DNA of 64,000 bases from Mycobacterium neglectum. Lineage in GTDB: Bacteria; Actinomycetota; Actinomycetes; Mycobacteriales; Mycobacteriaceae. The position numbers were made by a program, and so were the translations under genes. The notes under the pieces are model-generated. The model was not told the origin of the DNA, did no database searches, and was given only the letters and a program-made list of their open reading frames with translations. Of the stretch, positions 59,648-64,000 are shown in pieces. Every line of letters starts with the position of its first letter. The stretch's first letter is position 1. The DNA lies in contig NZ_NVQE01000003.1 of the NCBI RefSeq assembly GCF_002591975.1, forward strand, positions 62,001 to 126,000, read 5' to 3'.

Positions 59648-61678
59648 GTGACGGTAGAAGCAACGCGCGGCGGAGCTGGAGCGACGATCAGATCCGGTAT
59701 CGACCTGAGTCACGTCGACTCCGGTGCCCGCCCACAAGACGATCTGTTCGGCCATGTCAACGGCCGCTGGCTGACGGACTACGAGATGCCCGGCGACCGC
59801 GCCACCGACGGTGCGTTCCGGTCGCTGTACGACCGCGCCGAGGAGCATGTCCGCGACCTCATCCTCGGAGCCGCGTCAGCGGCGACATCGGATGGCGTAG
59901 CCGCAGCAGGCACCGACGAGCAGCGCATCGGCGATCTGTACGCCAGCTACATGGACGAGCGGACGGTCGCCGAACGCGGTGTACAACCGCTGCTCGACGA
60001 GTTGGCCGCCATCGACGGGGCCGACACTCCCGAAGCGCTGGCCGCGGTCCTCGGCGCACTGCAGCGCACCGGCGTCGGCGGCGGCACGGGTATCTACGTC
60101 GACACCGACTCCAAGGACTCGACCCGCTACCTGGTGCATCTGACCCAGTCCGGGCTCGGCCTGCCCGACGAGTCGTACTACCGCGACGAACAGCACGCGG
60201 AGATCCTGGCCGCCTATCCGGACCACATCGCGGCGATGTTCGATCTCGTCTACGGCGAGGAGACCCAGCCCAATGAATGGCGGGCCACCGCCGAGCGCAT
60301 CGTCGCGCTGGAGGCCAAGCTGGCCGCCGCGCATTGGGATGTGGTGAAGCGCCGCGACGCCGACCTGACCTACAACCTGCGGCGCTTCGCCGATCTGACC
60401 GCAGAAGCGCCCGGCTTCGACTGGTCCGGATGGGTGTCCGCGCTGGGCGTCACAGCCGAGCAGGTCGCAGAAATCGTTGTGCGCCAACCCGACTACCTGA
60501 CGGCGTTCGCCGCGGCCTGGTCGGGCGAGGATATCGAGGACTGGAAGGCGTGGCTGCGCTGGCGGCTCATCAAAGCGCGCGCCGCTCTGCTCACCGACGA
60601 ACTGATCGCCGAAGACTTCGAGTTCTACGGCCGCAGGCTCTCGGGCACCGAAGAGATCCGCGAACGCTGGAAGCGCGCCGTATCCGTGGTCGAGGGCCTG
60701 ATGGGTGACGCCGTCGGACGGCTCTATGTCGACCGGTATTTCCCGCCGGTGGCCAAGGCCCGGATGGACGAACTGGTCGCCAATCTCCGAGAGGCCTACC
60801 GGGTCAGCATCAACTCGCTGGCCTGGATGACTCCGCAGACCCGCGAAAAGGCGCTGGCCAAGCTCGACAAGTTCACGCCCAAGATCGGCTATCCCGCGAA
60901 GTGGCGCGACTATTCGGCGCTGGTGATCGAGCGTGACGATCTGTACGGCAACTACCTGCGCGGCTACGCCGTGGAATACGACCGGGATCTCGCGAAGTTG
61001 GGTGGCCCCGTTGACCGCGACGAATGGTTCATGACGCCGCAGACCGTCAACGCCTACTACAACCCCGGGATGAACGAGATCGTCTTTCCCGCAGCCATTC
61101 TGCAGCCGCCCTTCTTCGATGCCGATGCCGACGACGCTGCCAACTACGGCGGGATCGGCGCGGTGATCGGTCATGAGATCGGTCACGGTTTCGACGACCA
61201 GGGCGCCAAGTACGACGGCGACGGGAATCTCGTCGATTGGTGGACCGACGAGGATCGCGCCGAGTTCAGCACGCGAACAACGGCTTTGATCGAACAGTAC
61301 GACGCGTATGTGCCGCGGGCACTCAGCAACGGCCATCACGTGAACGGCGCATTCACCGTCGGCGAGAACATCGGCGATCTGGGTGGGCTCTCGATCGCGC
61401 TGCTGGCCTACCGGTTGTCCCTGGGGGGCGAGCCGGCACCGGTGATCGACGGACTGACCGGTGAGCAGCGGGTATTCTTCGGCTGGGCGCAGGTGTGGCG
61501 CACGAAATCCCGTGACGCCGAGGCCATCCGGCGGCTCGCGATCGACCCACACTCACCGCCGGAGTTCCGCTGCAACGGCGTCGTCCGCAATTTGGACGCG
61601 TTCTACGAAGCGTTCGACGTCGACAAGTCCGACGAGCTGTATCTCGATCCCGAGCAGCGGGTCCGGATCTGGAGCTAG
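59648..61678 (+). CDS. zmp1: Zinc metallopeptidase Zmp1 (M13 family)
   Basis: A 676-residue neprilysin-type peptidase. The zinc site HEIGH lies at 509-513 with the third ligand E573 in ENIGDLGG (D577 in the same motif); [15 protein letters not shown] forms the substrate-binding segment. No signal peptide or membrane helix is evident, as for the secreted Rv0198c product (663 residues). GTG 59648 is chosen (VTVEATRGG). In M. tuberculosis Zmp1 blocks inflammasome activation; here its role may be in peptide turnover. Ends with a 4-bp convergent overlap. Confidence 0.95.
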   Translation: MTVEATRGGAGATIRSGIDLSHVDSGARPQDDLFGHVNGRWLTDYEMPGDRATDGAFRSLYDRAEEHVRDLILGAASAATSDGVAAAGTDEQRIGDLYASYMDERTVAERGVQPLLDELAAIDGADTPEALAAVLGALQRTGVGGGTGIYVDTDSKDSTRYLVHLTQSGLGLPDESYYRDEQHAEILAAYPDHIAAMFDLVYGEETQPNEWRATAERIVALEAKLAAAHWDVVKRRDADLTYNLRRFADLTAEAPGFDWSGWVSALGVTAEQVAEIVVRQPDYLTAFAAAWSGEDIEDWKAWLRWRLIKARAALLTDELIAEDFEFYGRRLSGTEEIRERWKRAVSVVEGLMGDAVGRLYVDRYFPPVAKARMDELVANLREAYRVSINSLAWMTPQTREKALAKLDKFTPKIGYPAKWRDYSALVIERDDLYGNYLRGYAVEYDRDLAKLGGPVDRDEWFMTPQTVNAYYNPGMNEIVFPAAILQPPFFDADADDAANYGGIGAVIGHEIGHGFDDQGAKYDGDGNLVDWWTDEDRAEFSTRTTALIEQYDAYVPRALSNGHHVNGAFTVGENIGDLGGLSIALLAYRLSLGGEPAPVIDGLTGEQRVFFGWAQVWRTKSRDAEAIRRLAIDPHSPPEFRCNGVVRNLDAFYEAFDVDKSDELYLDPEQRVRIWS

Positions 61679-62697
61679 AACATCTGCCAGTCTGAGGCAC
61701 CGTCCGGTTTGTCGTAGATGCCGGTGGAGTTCTTGATGACGACCGCGTCGCCACTGCCAAAGTTGTCGTAGAACCACTGCGCATTGGCCGGGCTCAGGTT
61801 GATACAGCCGTGGCTGACGTTGCTGTTGCCCTGCGCCCCGGTGGACCACGGCGCGCTGTGCACGAAGATGCCGCTGTTGTCGATTCGCACCGCGTCCTGC
61901 ACCTTGAGCTTGTAGCCCTCGGCAGAACTGACGGGCACGCCGTAGGTCGACGAATCCATCACGATGTCGGCGAACTTCTCCAGCACGTAGTAGGTGCCGT
62001 TGTGGGTCTCGTAACCTTCCTTGCCCATCGAGACCGGGAAGGTCTTCTCCAGCTCACCGTTGCGATGGATCTGCATTTCATGGGTGTCGTTATCGATCGT
62101 CGCGACCAACTGCTCGGGAACGGTGAAGCTGGACTTGGTGCCCGCGGCGTCGATGTAGACGACGGTGCCGGCCGGCCAGAAGTCCTGCGGACGCCAGCGC
62201 AACTGGGAATCGGTCGTCCAGTAGAACCTGCCGGGCACGGGCGGTACGGACGTGATGTGCACGGCGTCCTGGGCCATCTGTCGATCGGCGATCGGCCGCT
62301 GGAAGTTTATGTAGATCGGCTTGGCGGCGCCTGCGATCGAACCGTTGGTCGGATTGAACGACGGCGGTAGGAACGGTGGCTCACCGACAAACGGCGTCGG
62401 GTTCTGCCCTTCCGGCGTCCCCGCGGGAATCGCCATCGGCTGAGGCTGCATCCCTGGGAACAACGGCGGCGGGGCTGGCGGCAGCGGCGCGCCCGGCGCA
62501 GGCGGCGCAGGCGGCCCAGGCGGGAACGCGACAGGGGCTGCCGGCGGCGGCACGGCTGCTGCGGCCGGATCGACCGGCGCCGGCGGCGGCGGAACGCCGG
62601 GTTGTGCCAGCGCGGACGGGGTGCTCAGCACCATTCCACCCACAAGTCCAGCCGCCATCACAGCGGTGAGCAAGCGCCTCCATATCGGCTGCCGCAT
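61675..62697 (-). CDS. L,D-transpeptidase (LdtMt4-type)
   Basis: A 340-residue secreted L,D-transpeptidase that makes 3-3 crosslinks in peptidoglycan. Signal peptide 1-32; a long Pro/Ala-rich stretch (to about 110) would span the wall; an Ig-like domain (about 115-190); and the YkuD domain with HSAPWS and the catalytic C298 in SHGCINLSP. It corresponds to Rv0192. GGGAGG-like ribosome site 6-7 nt before ATG 62697. The 182 bp up to ricR hold no gene; GGTTTT/AAAACC (62750-62755, 62774-62779) is a weak inverted repeat. Confidence 0.93.
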   Translation of the reverse strand: MRQPIWRRLLTAVMAAGLVGGMVLSTPSALAQPGVPPPPAPVDPAAAAVPPPAAPVAFPPGPPAPPAPGAPLPPAPPPLFPGMQPQPMAIPAGTPEGQNPTPFVGEPPFLPPSFNPTNGSIAGAAKPIYINFQRPIADRQMAQDAVHITSVPPVPGRFYWTTDSQLRWRPQDFWPAGTVVYIDAAGTKSSFTVPEQLVATIDNDTHEMQIHRNGELEKTFPVSMGKEGYETHNGTYYVLEKFADIVMDSSTYGVPVSSAEGYKLKVQDAVRIDNSGIFVHSAPWSTGAQGNSNVSHGCINLSPANAQWFYDNFGSGDAVVIKNSTGIYDKPDGASDWQMF

Positions 62698-62879
62698 ACC
62701 TGACCTCCCAGTCGCATTACTTCGTCCAGTGTGGCACAGCGCGGGGAGCGGTTTTCTTCATCAGCGTGTCGCCAAAACCCCGCCTGTCGCGCCGTCAATG
62801 GCGCTGACCTGCTGTGTTTATCCGCCGGTCGCGGTCGAACGTTACGTTGGGTGGCGATTGCCGCAACCGCGCTTTGAGC

Positions 62880-63194
62880 TTAGGAGCGCACCAGCCGCGC
62901 GATGGCGGCGGACGCCTCAGCCAGTTTGACATCGGCCTCGTCGCCGCCTTCGACGACGGCCTGGGTGACGCAGTGCCCGAGGTGCTCGTCGAGCAGGCCG
63001 AGCGCGACCGACTGCAGGGCGCTGTTGACGGCGCTGATCTGCGTGAGCACGTCGATGCAGTACTTGTCTTCGTCGATCATCTTCGCGATTCCGCGAACCT
63101 GGCCTTCGATCCTGCGTAGCCGCTTTGCATAGTTCTCCTTCTGCGGCGAATAGCCATGCACGGCCGAGTCACCCACGGTTATGTCGTCAGCCAT
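62880..63194 (-). CDS. ricR: Copper-sensing repressor RicR (CsoR family)
   Basis: A 104-residue CsoR-family repressor that binds Cu(I) and then releases DNA. Ligands are C46, H71 and C75, with the same spacing as the C36-H61-C65 set of CsoR. The C-terminus [15 protein letters not shown] and the body are nearly identical to Rv0190. ATG 63194 overlaps the end of the DUF305 gene by 8 bp, so lipoprotein and repressor form one operon, preceded by a RicR-type palindrome. Confidence 0.94.
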   Translation of the reverse strand: MADDITVGDSAVHGYSPQKENYAKRLRRIEGQVRGIAKMIDEDKYCIDVLTQISAVNSALQSVALGLLDEHLGHCVTQAVVEGGDEADVKLAEASAAIARLVRS

Positions 63195-63813
63195 TTCCCC
63201 CACCCTCCAGCATCTGATTCATCTGGGTTATCTCGGCCTGCTGCGCGTCGATCATCGTCTGCGCCATGCGCTTGATGTCCTCGTTCTGACCGTTGGCAAC
63301 TTCGGCCTTGGCCATCTCGATGGCTCCCTGGTGGTGGCTGATCATCGACTGCAACCACAGCTTGTCGAACTCGGCGCCTTGCAGCGACTGGAGTTTGGTC
63401 ATCGTGGCTTCGTCGACCATGCCTGCCATCGCGCTGTGGCCGCCCTCTCCGTGGGATGCGTTGTCCTCAGGGTTTTCATCCCACTGCACGAGGAACACCC
63501 TCAACGCCCTGATCTCGGGCTCCTGCTCGGCCGAGATCTTGGCGGCCAGCGCGATAAGTGCGGGGTCGGTGGAACGGGTCGGCGCCATGGCCGCCAGTTC
63601 GATCGCCTGCTCGTGGTGCGGAATCATGTTGGTCGCGAACGCGTGGTCGTCCGCGTTGAAGCCGGCGGGCTGCGCCGTGCTGACGGATTCGTCCGTCGCA
63701 TGCGCCTCGGTGTGCTCATCGGACCCCGAACACGAGGTGAGCAGCAGCGCGGCGAACAGGGCTATGAACAGGGCGGCGATACGAGTGATGCGAGACGACA
63801 TCCGAGACGACAT
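63187..63813 (-). CDS. DUF305 lipoprotein
   Basis: A 208-residue lipoprotein: a hydrophobic signal with lipobox LLTSC (C28), then a ferritin-like four-helix domain with two HH motifs, [14 protein letters not shown] and [13 protein letters not shown]. Many His and Met residues ([12 protein letters not shown]) fit metal, probably copper, binding. ATG 63813 is chosen because a TAGTGT -10 element lies 7 nt upstream, giving a leaderless transcript. Corresponds to the position of Rv0191 but is a different type of protein. Copper control by RicR is likely from the operon and operator. Confidence 0.86.
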   Translation of the reverse strand: MSSRMSSRITRIAALFIALFAALLLTSCSGSDEHTEAHATDESVSTAQPAGFNADDHAFATNMIPHHEQAIELAAMAPTRSTDPALIALAAKISAEQEPEIRALRVFLVQWDENPEDNASHGEGGHSAMAGMVDEATMTKLQSLQGAEFDKLWLQSMISHHQGAIEMAKAEVANGQNEDIKRMAQTMIDAQQAEITQMNQMLEGGGNG

Positions 63814-63830
63814 GGCCCTCACACTACCGC

Positions 63831-63847
63831 ATACCCCGGCGGGGTAT
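63831..63847. promoter_or_regulatory. RicR-type copper operator
   Basis: ATACCCC-GGC-GGGGTAT has perfect 7-bp arms. It lies at about -18 to -34 of the proposed leaderless start of the DUF305-ricR operon and 45 bp before ilvD. The A/T-flanked CCCC/GGGG shape is that of CsoR/RicR sites in mycobacteria, so RicR probably represses its own operon through it. Confidence 0.78.
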
Positions 63848-63891
63848 ATAAAGGAGTTTGTCCACAGAAACGCCAGAGGCATACTTCTCTC

Positions 63892-64000
63892 ATGCCCTCA
63901 CAGTCCACAACTCCCGACATAAAGCCGCGTAGCCGCGACGTCACCGACGGCCTCGAGAAGACCGCCGCTCGCGGCATGCTGCGCGCGGTCGGCATGGGTG
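63892..64000 (+). CDS. ilvD: Dihydroxy-acid dehydratase IlvD, N-terminal start (3' partial)
   Basis: The first 36 residues are visible: after MPSQSTTPD comes the conserved [15 protein letters not shown] and [11 protein letters not shown], the N-terminal signature of IlvD, the Fe-S dehydratase of valine and isoleucine synthesis. CATACT at 63880-63885 ends 6 nt before the ATG, so the mRNA may be leaderless. It is equivalent to Rv0189c. The rest is outside the window. Confidence 0.92.
   Translation, partial: MPSQSTTPDIKPRSRDVTDGLEKTAARGMLRAVGMG

Noticed and set aside
59876..61552. 558-codon minus-strand frame inside zmp1
   Set aside because: Antisense shadow of an unmistakable M13 peptidase; no own ribosome site or motif.
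1..64000. CRISPR arrays, rRNA, tRNA, prophage or integrase genes
   Set aside because: I found no regularly spaced repeats, no tRNA-like cloverleaf at gene borders and no phage genes; the IS110 element is the only mobile DNA seen.

Overview
The window is a 64 kb piece of a high-GC actinobacterial chromosome, almost certainly from a non-tuberculous, probably fast-growing Mycobacterium (Mycolicibacterium). The evidence is two MmpL transporters (MmpL3, MmpL11), the Zmp1 peptidase, an L,D-transpeptidase, a wax-ester synthase, RicR, GTP-type PEP carboxykinase and many acyl-CoA enzymes. From memory the backbone follows M. tuberculosis Rv0230c to Rv0189c, inverted, with lineage-specific genes interleaved. 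Family calls rest on motifs I can read; no database search was possible.

Layout. 1-9503: end of a phosphotriesterase, an acyl-CoA synthetase, and an envelope/sugar block (acyltransferase, DUF3068 protein, large membrane protein, glycosyltransferase, methyltransferase, aldehyde dehydrogenase; Rv0228-Rv0223c equivalents). 9600-15300: accessory island with a TetR regulator, an AraC-DinB/DHFR-like pair, a split acyl-CoA dehydrogenase pair and a crotonase. 15300-23660: Ser/Thr kinase, then a lipid block (PlsC-like acyltransferase, two related esterases around a WS/DGAT, a fused double acyl-CoA dehydrogenase). 23660-26115: a compact phosphonate-type module (FAD oxidoreductase, PhnZ-like HD protein, GntR/UTRA regulator) with an operator in its divergent promoter. 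26126-28545: LipW-like esterase and an IS110-family insertion sequence. 28551-36337: acyl-CoA catabolic genes (amidohydrolase, CoA transferase, Rv0216-like hotdog protein, FadE3, GntR, crotonase, FadD4). 36398-45809: pckG, two dynamin-like GTPase-type genes, trmB, a NYN protein and mmpL3. 45966-64000: aldehyde dehydrogenase, permease, flippase-like protein, DUF3054, a PrrA/PrrB-like two-component system, two Rv0203-like haem-binding proteins, mmpL11 and its neighbours, zmp1, L,D-transpeptidase, ricR with a DUF305 lipoprotein, and the start of ilvD.

The genes fit one theme: making, exporting and breaking down envelope and storage lipids. MmpL3 and MmpL11 export mycolate and long-chain lipids, the Rv0203-like proteins are the haem carriers linked to these transporters, and Zmp1 and the L,D-transpeptidase act at the cell surface. 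Two sites matching the KstR consensus precede the aldehyde dehydrogenase and the PlsC-like gene, suggesting a link to sterol catabolism.

The most unusual observation is MmpL3 itself: about 115 residues, including a DUF4190-like membrane segment, sit between its two transporter halves where known MmpL3 proteins have a short linker. Other points for a second look are the phosphonate module with its operator, a 32-residue peptide gene with a perfect Shine-Dalgarno, a structured element before mmpL11 and several unassigned palindromic operators.
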